Position numbers and translations under genes: made by a program | In this document: positions 1-9,137 of the stretch, piece by piece | Layout of the letters: every line of letters starts with the position of its first letter | Numbering within the stretch: position 1 is the first letter of the stretch | Assembly: GCA_019636555.1 (NCBI GenBank) | Contig: JAHBXH010000001.1 | Location: 248,001 to 312,000 of the forward strand | Direction: 5' to 3' | Length of the DNA: 64,000 nt | From: Phycisphaeraceae bacterium | Lineage (GTDB): Bacteria; Planctomycetota; Phycisphaerae; Phycisphaerales; UBA1924 | Notes under the pieces: model-generated | What the model was told of the DNA's origin: nothing | The model's input: the letters and a program-made list of their open reading frames with translations, nothing else | The model's database searches: none

Positions 1-1
1 G

Positions 2-2311
2 ACGGATGCGGGCGCGGAGAGCGGGTTTGAGGCGCTGAAGAAGTATGGGATCGATCTCACGCAGCGGGCGAGAGACGGCAAGCTGGATCCGGTGATCGGT
101 CGGGATGAAGAGATCCGGCGCTGCATGCAGGTGTTGAGTCGGCGCACGAAGAACAACCCGGTGTTGATCGGAGAGCCGGGCGTGGGTAAGACCGCGATCG
201 CGGAGGGACTGGCGCTGCGGATCGTGAACGGCGACTGCCCGGAGGCGATGAGAAATCAGCGGATCATCGCGCTCGATGTGGGGCAGCTCTTGGCGGGGGC
301 GAAGTTCCGGGGCGAGTTTGAAGAGCGATTGAAAGCGGTGCTGCGCGAAGTTGCGGGGAGCAACGGGCGCGTGATTCTGTTCATTGATGAATTGCACACG
401 ATCATCGGCGCGGGCGCGGCGGAGGGCGCGGTGAGCGCGGGCAACTTGCTCAAGCCGGCGCTGGCGCGGGGGGAGCTCAAGTGCATCGGCGCGACGACGC
501 TGGATGAGTATCGCAAGCATGTGGAGAAGGATGCGGCGTTCGAGCGGCGCTTCCAGCCGGTGTACGTGGATCAGCCGAGCGTGGAAGAGACGGTTGCGAT
601 TTTGCGCGGGCTGAAGCCGAAGTACGAGGCGCACCACGGCGTGCGGATCTTGGACGGCGCGATCCTTGCGGCGGCGAACCTGAGCAATCGGTATATCGCG
701 GACCGGTTCTTGCCGGACAAGGCGATCGACCTGATTGATGAGGCGGCGAGCCGGCTGCGCATCGAGAACGACTCGATGCCGACGGAGCTGGATGAGCTGC
801 GCCGGAGGATCATGCAGCTGGAACTGGAGCGGGAAACGCTGAAGTTAGAAAGCAAAGAAGGCATCAAGGCAACAAGGCATCATGGCATGAGCGGGGGCAT
901 CGAGGCGGGGAACCAGAAGGAAACAGAGCGGATCGAGCGCGAGCTTGCGGAGCTTCAGGAGAAGAACCGCGCGCTGACGGCGAAGTGGGAAGAAGAAAAG
1001 CAGGAACTCGAGACGATCAAGCGCGTGCGCGAAGAGATCGAGCGCAAGCATGTCGAACTCGAGCAGAGCCAGCGTCGCGGCGATCTCGAGGCGGCGGCGC
1101 GGATTCGGTATGGCGTGTCGCGCGAGCTCGAGAAGCAGCTTGCGGATGCGGAGTCGCGCTGGGCGAAACGCGTGGCCAAGGGCGGGACGCTGATCAAAGA
1201 AGAAGTGGATGCGGAGCAGGTCGCGCAGATCGTGGGGCGGTGGACGGGGATCCCGGTGTCGCGGCTGGTGGAGGGGGAGCGCGAGAAGCTGGTGCGGATG
1301 GAAGAGCAGCTCAAGAAGCGCGTGGTGGGGCAGGAGCATGCCCTGAAGGCCGTGAGCGATGCGGTGCGGCGCAGCCGCGCGGGGCTCGGCGACCCGAAGC
1401 GGCCAATCGGGAGCTTTTTGTTTCTGGGGCCGACTGGCGTGGGCAAGACCGAGACGTGCAAGGCGCTCGCGGAGTTTCTGTTTGATACGGACGAAGCGAT
1501 GGTGCGCATCGACATGAGCGAATACGGCGAGAAGCACGCCGTGGCGCGATTGGTCGGCGCGCCGCCCGGCTATGTCGGGTACGACGAGGGCGGGCAGTTG
1601 ACGGAAGCGGTGCGCCGGCGGCCGTACTGCGTGGTGCTGCTCGATGAGATCGAGAAGGCGCACCCGGATGTGTTCAACATTCTGTTGCAGGTGCTTGATG
1701 ACGGGCGGCTCACCGATGGCCAGGGGCGCACCGTTGATTTCCGCAACACGATTGTCGTGATGACGAGCAACTTCGGGAGCGCTCAGATTCAGGAGCTCAC
1801 GAATCAGGGCGCGGAGGATTGGGAAATCGAAGCGGCGGTGCGGGAGATGCTGAAGCGCGGGCCGGCGGGCCTTGCGGCGGATGAGTTTGTGCAGGCGGCG
1901 GGCTTGTCGCCGAAAGTTGCGGACGCGATGCGCAAGATGGCGATGCTCGGAGGCGCGGCGGGCGGGCTGATGCGGCCAGAACTGTTGAACCGGATCGACG
2001 AGACGGTGGTGTTCCGCCCGCTCGGGAAAGATGCGATCGGGAGCATCGTGGAGATTCAGCTGGCACGGCTGCGCGAGCGGCTCGCGCAGCGCGAGATGTC
2101 GATCACACTGACGGACGGCGCGAAGAAGCAGATCGCGGCGGAGGGTTGGGACCCGGCGTTCGGCGCGCGGCCCTTGAAGCGGGCGATCCAGCAGCGGATC
2201 GAGAACCCGCTGGCGACAAGGATTCTGGCGGGAGATTTTGGCGATGGAGACAGCGTGAAGGTGGATTACGAGGGGACGGCGTTCACGTTCAAGAGAGGCA
2301 CTAGGCACTAG
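2..2311 (+). CDS. clpB: ATP-dependent chaperone ClpB, 5'-truncated by window edge
   Basis: ClpB is the cytosolic Hsp100 disaggregase that threads aggregated proteins through a hexameric AAA+ ring with DnaK help. The open frame runs in from the left edge, so the N-domain (about 150 residues in the family) is missing; 769 codons are visible. They contain the first AAA+ module (Walker A GEPGVGKT near nt 170), a coiled-coil middle domain around nt 770-1200 (long K/E/R-rich stretch typical of ClpB rather than ClpA/ClpC), and the second AAA+ module (GPTGVGKT near nt 1429, sensor region NRIDE near nt 1990). Compared with ordinary ClpB there are about 45 extra residues between the TSNFGS segment and RPELLNRID. 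The stop codon lies inside a heptamer repeat array. Identity is certain; the true start is outside the window. Confidence 0.95.
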   Translation, partial: TDAGAESGFEALKKYGIDLTQRARDGKLDPVIGRDEEIRRCMQVLSRRTKNNPVLIGEPGVGKTAIAEGLALRIVNGDCPEAMRNQRIIALDVGQLLAGAKFRGEFEERLKAVLREVAGSNGRVILFIDELHTIIGAGAAEGAVSAGNLLKPALARGELKCIGATTLDEYRKHVEKDAAFERRFQPVYVDQPSVEETVAILRGLKPKYEAHHGVRILDGAILAAANLSNRYIADRFLPDKAIDLIDEAASRLRIENDSMPTELDELRRRIMQLELERETLKLESKEGIKATRHHGMSGGIEAGNQKETERIERELAELQEKNRALTAKWEEEKQELETIKRVREEIERKHVELEQSQRRGDLEAAARIRYGVSRELEKQLADAESRWAKRVAKGGTLIKEEVDAEQVAQIVGRWTGIPVSRLVEGEREKLVRMEEQLKKRVVGQEHALKAVSDAVRRSRAGLGDPKRPIGSFLFLGPTGVGKTETCKALAEFLFDTDEAMVRIDMSEYGEKHAVARLVGAPPGYVGYDEGGQLTEAVRRRPYCVVLLDEIEKAHPDVFNILLQVLDDGRLTDGQGRTVDFRNTIVVMTSNFGSAQIQELTNQGAEDWEIEAAVREMLKRGPAGLAADEFVQAAGLSPKVADAMRKMAMLGGAAGGLMRPELLNRIDETVVFRPLGKDAIGSIVEIQLARLRERLAQREMSITLTDGAKKQIAAEGWDPAFGARPLKRAIQQRIENPLATRILAGDFGDGDSVKVDYEGTAFTFKRGTRH

Positions 2312-2345
2312 GCACTAGGCACTAGGCACTAGGCACTGGGCATTC
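2297..2345 (+). repeat. Heptamer array GGCACTA x5, GGCACTG, GGCATTC
   Basis: Seven consecutive 7-bp units: five GGCACTA, then GGCACTG and GGCATTC. The clpB stop codon TAG (2309-2311) is made by the second unit. The array ends one or two bases before the surviving part of a truncated serine-hydrolase gene. The same unit type recurs at 41951, 45313, 54186, 62527 and 63882. Confidence 0.9.
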
Positions 2346-2346
2346 G

Positions 2347-2835
2347 GTGCTGATTCTCCCGAAGGACAACGCTGGGTTTGCGGTGCTGATCAATTCGATC
2401 GGGTTGCCGAAGGGCCTGGGTGACACGATCGCGATCGATCTGCTCGAGCGGCTGACGGGTGAAAAGTCGGGTGTCGACATCCTCGACTCGATGACGAAGC
2501 TCGTGAAGAGGCTGCGCGAGCGCGGACTCCCGGAGCAGGGTGTATGGGGCAAACTCGCGGCGAGCGATTTTCCGGGAGGCGTGGCGCGCTGGGCGGGCGA
2601 ATACAAGAACGCCGACTTTGGGACGCTGCGCGTGGTGCCGACTGGCGAAAGCGTTGAGATTCTCCTGGGCGCGGTGCCGCTGGATGTTTCGGCGAGCGAC
2701 GGTGGATTTGCGATCGGGAAGGAATCGCTACTTGGTGGCGGGACGGGGACTTTCGTGACCAAGGGCGGAGCGGCACATTCGATTCGGATTCACGACGAAA
2801 GGATCGGGGACGTGGAGTTTGAGAAGGTGCAATAG
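2347..2835 (+). pseudogene. Serine hydrolase (beta-lactamase class C-like) remnant, 5' end deleted
   Basis: The 162-residue reading frame starts abruptly with residues that look like the end of a beta-lactamase/serine-hydrolase domain (ILPKDNAGFAVLINS) and continues as the C-terminal beta-rich domain that follows such domains (WAGEYKNADFGTLRV..., a DUF3471-like look). The catalytic SxxK and YxN parts are absent upstream: the frame hits a TAG at 2323 within the heptamer array, and the sequence before it is clpB. I therefore read it as a gene whose 5' half was lost at the repeat junction. A GTG at 2347 could still start translation of a stand-alone fragment, but no ribosome binding site is evident. 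The family assignment is from motif recognition only. Confidence 0.55.
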
Positions 2836-2889
2836 CTGAGCGGTCGCTACATTGTGAAATCGTGGTTTAGACGAATCGTCGCTGGCGAT

Positions 2890-3207
2890 TCAGAACGCGA
2901 CATCGAGAAAAAGCAGCGGTAGTGCCGCGGCCACGCAGAGGCCGGCAAGCAGGACCAGGAAGCGCAAGGCCCCGTCTTCGAGATCGAAAGTGGGGTGACG
3001 CGTCGCCATCCACACGGCGCGGAGCCAGGCGAGCCCGCCGAAAACAAGGGCGGCTCCGAACGCGCGGCCGGCGATGAGGCCCGCGACGCGGTAGCCGCGG
3101 TGACTCATGTTGCCGGTGAGAATGCCGCTCACGCCTCCTGCGACGACGATCAGGCCGAGAAGAACGGCTCCGACGATATGCGCCCGCGATTTGAATCTGT
3201 GCGGCAT
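2890..3207 (-). CDS. Small membrane protein of unknown function
   Basis: 105 residues with hydrophobic segments near residues 12-32, 42-62 and 83-103, so probably three transmembrane helices, with a basic N-terminus. It starts 33 bp after the stop of the upstream secreted-protein gene on the same strand and could be co-transcribed with it. No family is recognised, and no strong ribosome binding site precedes the ATG, so this call rests on hydrophobicity and coding-like composition only. Confidence 0.45.
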   Translation of the reverse strand: MPHRFKSRAHIVGAVLLGLIVVAGGVSGILTGNMSHRGYRVAGLIAGRAFGAALVFGGLAWLRAVWMATRHPTFDLEDGALRFLVLLAGLCVAAALPLLFLDVAF

Positions 3208-3240
3208 GCCGCGGAGCGTACCGATGAATGGGCCAAAGGG

Positions 3241-5424
3241 CTATGGGCAAACGAGCGCGTCGTACGAATTCACGAAGACGGAGAAGTCCGCATCCTCGGC
3301 GAAACCGTCGCCGGTGAGGTCGCCTCGGGGGTCGAGCAGGTTGTTGTAATAGATGACGAAGAGCAGGAAGTCGCTGTCATCCACCTGGCCATCGCCGTTG
3401 AAATCACCGGGGCAAGGCTTCATGCTCGAAGCGAAGTCGAGAGAGTTTGCGATCAGCGTGTTGCCGTCGGTGCGGACGTTCCAGCTTCCGGAGGCTTCCG
3501 AGCCCGAGACGGGCCAGAAACCAAGGTCGACGCGCCGGCGGAAGCCGTGCAGGCTGGCGAGCATTTTGCCGTCGGACCAATTGAGGAGGCGCCGGCCTCG
3601 GAGGATTGGGTTGTTGTTCTGTCGGAAGCTGTTGATGCCGCCGGCAAACTGGCGAACGAAGGTTGTGATGGGATGCTGCGGTCCGACGGCCGAGCCGAGC
3701 GAGGCGGAGCCAATCAGCGTTGGACCGGTCGATCCTTCGGGCGTGATGTCGTAGCCCTGTGAGATCCAGCGGCCGCGCGGCCGGGCGTTGTCAAGCCCCA
3801 GGCTTGCGCTGTTGCTGAAGAGGCCCTCGACGACACTGCCCCCGGCATCGACGTAATCGGCGAGGCGGTTGCCCACGGTTGCTGCGTCGGTGAAAACCGT
3901 GTGGCCCCAGAGAAGAATCGAAGAAAACGGACGGAGGGAAGTCGCGAGCGGGGTAACGGAGTCAAGACCCGTGAGAACCCGAACGCCGCTGAAGCGATGG
4001 AGTTGCAGGAGGCGCTGGGCGAGCGTCGATGCGTCGGCGGGATTGGATTCGGAATGCAGGAGGCAGACGAAGGGGCGGATGGTGTACATCAGGGCGTTGG
4101 CCAAGAGCAGGTCGCCCTTTGTTGCGGGGTCCCAAAAGCCGGCGCCGGCCGCGCTCGAGGGCGGGTAGAAGCCAAGGTCCGCGCGGTTGGGATAGAGCGT
4201 GGAGGCGGCGACGAGAATCTTGCCGTCATTCCAGGTCGCGACGGTGAAACCGTGAGCCGGGAGCGTGGTGCTGGTCGTGCGGAAGCTCCAGGAACCGCCG
4301 CTGAAGGAAGAAACGCCGTTCATGATCGGGTGTGTGTTGTAGAAGATGGTCCCGAGCGAGGCGGCGCCGGTCGTGCTTGATGGGCCGCCGGTCAGGAGCC
4401 GGTATTCGCCATCGTTCCAGCGGCCGGCGAGTGTTTTGGCGCCCGTGAGCGCGTTGGTCACGCCGGCGACGACAACGCCGTAACCCGCATCGACATAGTC
4501 GGCGAGAACATTTCCCATCGCGGTTGAGTTCTGGTATTGGCTCGTGCACCAAGTGAGAACGGCGTCGTAGTCCTTCAAAAGATTGAGCGAAGGCGTTCCG
4601 TTCGCGGCGTTGAACTGCGCGATGCTCTGGAACATTCCGGTTACCCACATTCGCGCGGTCGTGTCGGTGAATTCCGGATCGGAGAAAGAAGCGTTGGTTG
4701 CGACGCAAAGCAAGACTTTGGGGCGGATGACGGACATGAGGGCGTTGGCGAGGAGCTTGGTGCCGTCGGTGGTCGAGTCCCAGCCGGAGGATGAGGCACC
4801 TGCTCGCGCGGGGTAAAAGCCAAGATCAACGCGGTTGATCTTGGGGCCCGCCACGACAAGCGGTTTTCCATCGGACCAGGAAGCGATAAGCGTGGCGCCG
4901 GCGATGAGTGTTGTGCCGCTGGGGCGGGGGCTGGAGGCGCCACCGGAAAAGCTCGCGACGCCGTTCATGATGAGGTGATCGGGCTGCGCGATCGTGCCGA
5001 GGGAGGCCGGGGAGCCGAGCTGTGAGGTGCCGAACGCGATGCAGTTGTACGAGGAAGTCCAAGCGCCGGCGAGGTTGCTGTTGGCGGCACCGCCGGTCGT
5101 GAACATGGTCTGCACGAGACCATGGCCGTAGTCCACGAACTGGGCGAGCACGTTGCCGAGCGCGACGCGGTCGGCCCAGGGGACGTTGTTGCACAGCAGG
5201 ACGGCGTCGTAGTCGGAGAGCTGCGCGAAGGTGGGAGTCGAGGCGCCGGCGTCGAAGGAATCGACCTGCGCAAAGAGTCCGGTGCCGGAGAGATTGTTCA
5301 CGACATCCTGCGCGGCAGCGGCAGTGTCGGAGTGGACGAACATGACCTTGGGTTTGCGCGGCCCGGCGAGCGCGGCATGGGCGAGAAGCAGGGTGAACAG
5401 AACGATCAAGCGTGGGAGAGACAT
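3241..5424 (-). CDS. Secreted protein with three flavodoxin/ThuA-like modules and dockerin-like tail
   Basis: 727 residues. A signal peptide (MSLPRLIVLFTLLLAHAALA) leads into three consecutive modules of about 220 residues. Each starts with a beta strand (KVMFVHS, KVLLCVA, FVCLLHS), has a 'LSDYDAVLL'-like segment, then 'GNVLAxYVDxGxxVV', 'HPIMNGVxSFSGG' and 'WSDGKxLV', and ends with 'RVDLGFYP...LLANAL'. This arrangement recalls class I glutamine-amidotransferase/ThuA-like folds, but no catalytic Cys-His pair is obvious, so the function is unknown. The last ~60 residues are a paired EF-hand-like dockerin tail with only the two outer cysteines (CPGDFN ... LVCP); the inner pair is missing. It is transcribed divergently from the metallophosphoesterase gene across a 195-bp gap. 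Confidence 0.8.
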   Translation of the reverse strand: MSLPRLIVLFTLLLAHAALAGPRKPKVMFVHSDTAAAAQDVVNNLSGTGLFAQVDSFDAGASTPTFAQLSDYDAVLLCNNVPWADRVALGNVLAQFVDYGHGLVQTMFTTGGAANSNLAGAWTSSYNCIAFGTSQLGSPASLGTIAQPDHLIMNGVASFSGGASSPRPSGTTLIAGATLIASWSDGKPLVVAGPKINRVDLGFYPARAGASSSGWDSTTDGTKLLANALMSVIRPKVLLCVATNASFSDPEFTDTTARMWVTGMFQSIAQFNAANGTPSLNLLKDYDAVLTWCTSQYQNSTAMGNVLADYVDAGYGVVVAGVTNALTGAKTLAGRWNDGEYRLLTGGPSSTTGAASLGTIFYNTHPIMNGVSSFSGGSWSFRTTSTTLPAHGFTVATWNDGKILVAASTLYPNRADLGFYPPSSAAGAGFWDPATKGDLLLANALMYTIRPFVCLLHSESNPADASTLAQRLLQLHRFSGVRVLTGLDSVTPLATSLRPFSSILLWGHTVFTDAATVGNRLADYVDAGGSVVEGLFSNSASLGLDNARPRGRWISQGYDITPEGSTGPTLIGSASLGSAVGPQHPITTFVRQFAGGINSFRQNNNPILRGRRLLNWSDGKMLASLHGFRRRVDLGFWPVSGSEASGSWNVRTDGNTLIANSLDFASSMKPCPGDFNGDGQVDDSDFLLFVIYYNNLLDPRGDLTGDGFAEDADFSVFVNSYDALVCP

Positions 5425-5619
5425 AGAGACTCCGATTGCGCGGGCGCGCAGAGATGCCTTGGACGGATTGCGCGGAATGTGGACTCAATCTCTTTGTGCG
5501 ACGAATCGGGAACCCGCGGATACCCGAAAGGCCGCAAAATTGCCGAGAAACTCGCGACGCGGCGGGGTCAACATGCAAGTTCGGGTCGAGTATGCTGCAA
5601 GCCGCAGGAGGCAACAGCG

Positions 5620-6672
5620 ATGAGCGGCGTTCTTTCGCGACGGGCATTCATCGGAAGCGGGGTCGGGGCGGGGGTAGGAATCGGGGCTGCCGGGGTGTTG
5701 CTCCCGGATCGTGCGGGCGCGGCGCAGGATGCGCCGGCGAAGACGCGGAAGCGCTCGGTGCGGATCGCGCACATCACGGACACACATATTGAGCCGGAGC
5801 TGCGCGCGGGAGAAGGTGTCGCGGCGTGCCTTACGCATATCCGGGAACGGACGTATGCGGAGGCGCTTGCCGCGGCGGGCATGAGCGCCGAGGGCGACAG
5901 GGTCGATCTGATTCTGCACGGGGGAGACGCGATCTTCGATGCGATCGATGCGGGCGAGGCGCGGGTACAACAGCAGTGGGACTTGTATCACAAGGTTCTG
6001 GCGGACAACTGGTCGGGACCGATTTTTCACGCCGCGGGGAATCACGATTGCTGGGGATTGAACACCAAGGTGAGCGGGACGACGGGCGAAGAGCAGAAGT
6101 GGGGGAAGGTGTGGGCGGTCGAGGCGCTCAAGATTCCGGCGGAGGTGAGCCCGGACCCGAAGCGGTTCGGCGCGTACTACTCGTTCGATCAGAACGGGTG
6201 GCACATTGTGGTGCTCGATTCGGTGCAGGTGGAGCCGGGCGGGTATTTCGGTGGAATCGACGATGCGCAGTTCGAGTGGCTGAGGGGCGATTTGCTTTTG
6301 AACAAGATGCACCCGACGCTGGTGATGTCGCACATTTCACTTTTTACGGCGACGGTGCTCGATCGCGGATTGAACGAGAAGCGCGAGCGCGTGGTGCACC
6401 CGGCGCTGATGTGCATCGATTACGGGCGGCTCAAAAAGCTCTTTCTTGAGAACCCGCAGGTGAAGCTTGCGCTCTCGGGGCACATGCACCTGATCGATCG
6501 CGTTGATTACTGCGGCGTTTCGTACTTCTGCAACGGCGCGGTGAGCGGCAATTGGTGGAAGGGAAAGCACAAGGAGTGTGGCGAGGGGTACGCGATCGTG
6601 GACTTGTTTGATGACGGGACGTTCGAGAATCGGTATGTGGGGTATGGGTGGAAGGCGCAGACGCCGTCTTGA
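5620..6672 (+). CDS. Tat-exported calcineurin-like metallophosphoesterase
   Basis: 350 residues. The ATG at 5620 follows a good ribosome binding site (AGGAGG at about 5606-5611) and begins a twin-arginine signal (SRRAFIG at residues 6-12, then a Gly/Ala-rich hydrophobic stretch). The mature part shows the metallophosphoesterase motifs in order: D54-x-H56 (HITDTH), GGDAIFD, GNHD, a later SH in VMSHIS, and GHMH. These coordinate two metal ions that hydrolyse phosphoesters in the periplasm; a cyclic-nucleotide or UDP-sugar type substrate is possible but cannot be read from sequence. The frame is open much further upstream, but that part overlaps the divergent neighbour and lacks the signal. Confidence 0.88.
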   Translation: MSGVLSRRAFIGSGVGAGVGIGAAGVLLPDRAGAAQDAPAKTRKRSVRIAHITDTHIEPELRAGEGVAACLTHIRERTYAEALAAAGMSAEGDRVDLILHGGDAIFDAIDAGEARVQQQWDLYHKVLADNWSGPIFHAAGNHDCWGLNTKVSGTTGEEQKWGKVWAVEALKIPAEVSPDPKRFGAYYSFDQNGWHIVVLDSVQVEPGGYFGGIDDAQFEWLRGDLLLNKMHPTLVMSHISLFTATVLDRGLNEKRERVVHPALMCIDYGRLKKLFLENPQVKLALSGHMHLIDRVDYCGVSYFCNGAVSGNWWKGKHKECGEGYAIVDLFDDGTFENRYVGYGWKAQTPS

Positions 6673-6791
6673 TGCGGCGGTTGTTCGGGCGATCGGCGCG
6701 GGAGGCATCGCTGTCGAGCGGTTTTGACAAAAAGGATTGTGCCGCGAGTCGCAGCCGGATAGGCTGATTGGGTGGGGTCAGGGAGCACGGC

Positions 6792-7892
6792 ATGAGTTGT
6801 TTTCAGGTCGTAGCAGGCGCGGCGGCGGTGGGATTCGCGGCGATTCAAGCGAACGCGGCGTGGGGGCTGAAGTATGAGGTTTCACCCAACGCGGTTTCGT
6901 GGGGACCTTCGATCGGCGCGATCCCGGGCGGCAACGTGTATTTTCGCGTGAGCGCTTACTTCGACCCAGGAACGAAAGTGACAAGCGGCAGCGGCATCGG
7001 AAACGCGCTCGTGCTCGCGCGGTTCACCGGGCAGCAGAAAATCACCGGGGCGCTCGCGGCGGATTCGGTGACCAACGTGGTCCGCCTCGCGCCGACCGGG
7101 AACGCGGCGCTTTTGACGGTGTCGTTCAATTCATCGAACATCCTGATCGGGGGGGCGACCGCGACGTCGTTCGCGTCTTTCGTGACTTCGGACATCACGC
7201 CCTATGTCGGGAATCCGCAGACGATTATGCCGATCCTGTCGGGGAAACTCACGCTGAGTCTTGATCCCACACCCCGAACGCTCGTGGTGAGGAACAGCGC
7301 GTTCGGTTCGGGTGGTATCAACGGGCTGAATTTCTACAGCGACGTGAATCCGCCCGTGGCCGAGAGCGGTCCGCCGCTTGACAATCCGAACCACACCGAT
7401 CTCAACGCAACGATCGAGTTGAAGAATTCCACGTGTGTCTCGCCGACGATCAATTCCGTCGGCGGCGGCGGGAATGTGGCGCCCTCGCAAGTGGCCGTTT
7501 TTTCGGTTGATGCCACCGACGGGGCGTTTTACGAGTGGCTGAAGAACGGCGTGGTGCTGACGGAGACTTCGCGCATCACCGGGGTGGGCACACCCACACT
7601 GACCGTGCACGATCCGTACCCGGCCGATTCCGGGAGCTATCGCGCTCGCGTCTACAGCAACTGCGGATCGCCGACGCTCAGCAGCGCGGTTCCGCTTGCG
7701 GTCGTCTGTGGCGGCGACTTGAATCGAGACGGGTTTGTTGAAGATTCGGACTTCGTCATCTTCGTCCGCGCATATGACGAACTGCAGTGTCCGCCTTCGT
7801 CGTGTCCGGCGGACCTGAACGTGGACGGGTTTGTGGATGATCTTGACTTTGTGATTTTCGTCACGCAATACAACGAGCTTCTGTGTCCGTGA
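6792..7892 (+). CDS. Secreted Ig-like protein with dockerin-like tail (AWGLKYEV paralogue 1)
   Basis: 366 residues from the ATG at 6792, which has an AGGGAG element about 7 bases upstream. The signal peptide is followed by the family hallmark AWGLKYEVSPN-x-x-SW. A ~200-residue beta-rich domain follows, then an Ig-like segment (PSQVAVFSVDATDG-x-FYEWLKNGV ... DSGSYRARVYSNC). The tail has two EF-hand-like halves, each bracketed by cysteines (CGGDLN ... LQCP and CPADLN ... LLCP). It is one of three paralogues in the window (with 7949-9043 and 44049-45152) and a direct tandem neighbour of the second. Its role is not recognised; an extracellular or cell-surface structural or binding role is inferred. 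Confidence 0.85.
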   Translation: MSCFQVVAGAAAVGFAAIQANAAWGLKYEVSPNAVSWGPSIGAIPGGNVYFRVSAYFDPGTKVTSGSGIGNALVLARFTGQQKITGALAADSVTNVVRLAPTGNAALLTVSFNSSNILIGGATATSFASFVTSDITPYVGNPQTIMPILSGKLTLSLDPTPRTLVVRNSAFGSGGINGLNFYSDVNPPVAESGPPLDNPNHTDLNATIELKNSTCVSPTINSVGGGGNVAPSQVAVFSVDATDGAFYEWLKNGVVLTETSRITGVGTPTLTVHDPYPADSGSYRARVYSNCGSPTLSSAVPLAVVCGGDLNRDGFVEDSDFVIFVRAYDELQCPPSSCPADLNVDGFVDDLDFVIFVTQYNELLCP

Positions 7893-7948
7893 CGGAGGGC
7901 ACGCGCGTCGACTGGTAGGATTCATGTGTGGAGGGAGGAGCGCATCCA

Positions 7949-9043
7949 ATGCGTGTATTTCTGGCGAGTTGTGTGGTTCTGGCCGCGGCTTCGGGACATG
8001 CCGGTGCGGCGTGGGGGCTGAAGTACGAGGTTTCGCCGAACGGTGTCTCGTGGGGTCCGTCGATCGGCGCGGTTCCGGGCGCGAGCGTGTACTTTCGCAT
8101 GAGCGCGTATTTCGATCCAGGAACGCAAGTATCGTCGGCCGGAGGCGTGGGCAATGCCATGGTCTTTGGGAGGTGTACCGGGCAGCAGAAGATCACGGGC
8201 AGAGTTCCGGGTGATGCGGTCACCAATCTGGTTTCGCTCACGCAGGTGACAGGCGTGCAATTCCTGGCCTTGGGGACAGGGGCCTCGGAGTATTTGATCG
8301 GAACGAACGTCGCGACTTCCTTCGGCGGGAACGTCATCACGGATCTCGCGCCGTACTTGGGAAGCCCGCAGACGAGCGTTCCGATTCTGCAGGGAAAATA
8401 CACGCTTGGTTCCGATTCGACGCCGCGGACGCTGGTTTTCAAAAACAGCCTGTTTGGCAACGGCACGAGTCCCGGCCTGCGCTTCTACAGCGACGCGGTG
8501 CTCTCGCCGCCCGAACTGGCAACGCCGCTCGACAATCCGAACCACACGGATTTCAATGCGACGATCGAACTGAAGAACTCGGGCTGTGTGACGCCGACCA
8601 TCAATGCTGTCAATGGCGGCGGGAATGTCGCGCCTTCGCAATCGGCAGTGTTTTCGGTTGATGCTACGGACGGCGCTTTTTATGAGTGGCTCAAGAACGG
8701 AGTGCTGCTTACGGAAAGCTCGCGGATTAGCGGAGTGGGTTCGTCGACGCTGACCGTTCATGATCCATATCCGACCGACGCGGGCAGCTATCGGGCACGC
8801 ATCTACGGCAACTGTGGAGCAACCCAACTCAGCAGCCCGGTTTCGCTCACGATCGTCTGCGGCGGAGACCTGAATCGGGACGGATTCGTTGAGGACGCGG
8901 ACTTTGTCATCTTTGTCGGCGCGTACGACCAGCTTCAGTGTCCAGCGGGGCCGTGCCCGGCGGACCTGAACGTGGACGGCTTTGTGGACGATCTTGACTT
9001 TGTGGTTTTCGTCACGCAATACAACGAGCTGATTTGTCCGTGA
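7949..9043 (+). CDS. Secreted Ig-like protein with dockerin-like tail (AWGLKYEV paralogue 2)
   Basis: 364 residues. The ATG at 7949 is preceded by GGAGGGAGGAG, a strong ribosome binding site, which decides the start over the GTG at 7928. Architecture matches the preceding gene almost segment by segment: signal peptide, AWGLKYEVSPNGVSWGPS, beta domain, Ig-like segment with FYEWLKNGV and AGSYRARIYGNC, and a four-cysteine tail (CGGDLN, LQCP, CPADLN, LICP). The short 56-bp gap and high similarity indicate a tandem duplication. The substrate or partner is unknown. Confidence 0.85.
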   Translation: MRVFLASCVVLAAASGHAGAAWGLKYEVSPNGVSWGPSIGAVPGASVYFRMSAYFDPGTQVSSAGGVGNAMVFGRCTGQQKITGRVPGDAVTNLVSLTQVTGVQFLALGTGASEYLIGTNVATSFGGNVITDLAPYLGSPQTSVPILQGKYTLGSDSTPRTLVFKNSLFGNGTSPGLRFYSDAVLSPPELATPLDNPNHTDFNATIELKNSGCVTPTINAVNGGGNVAPSQSAVFSVDATDGAFYEWLKNGVLLTESSRISGVGSSTLTVHDPYPTDAGSYRARIYGNCGATQLSSPVSLTIVCGGDLNRDGFVEDADFVIFVGAYDQLQCPAGPCPADLNVDGFVDDLDFVVFVTQYNELICP

Positions 9044-9068
9044 CGGCGTGAAACTTTGACCGGCGGCG

Positions 9069-9096
9069 TTGACGCGCGGTTGACTTTGGGTATGCT
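9069..9096 (+). promoter_or_regulatory. Candidate sigma70-type promoter for nrfHA
   Basis: TTGACG at 9069-9074 and TATGCT at 9091-9096 are separated by 16 bp and lie 41 bp before the nrfH ATG. The similarity to the -35/-10 consensus is good, but no start site is demonstrated and no FNR- or NarL-like operator is evident next to it. Confidence 0.45.
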
Positions 9097-9137
9097 GCGC
9101 TTTGGATCGGCAAGTGCTCCGATCCGGCGGCGCGACG

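Noticed and set aside
845..2308. Long leftward open frame opposite clpB
   Set aside because: Antisense shadow of a conserved gene in GC-rich DNA; His/Arg/Pro-rich translation with no family features.
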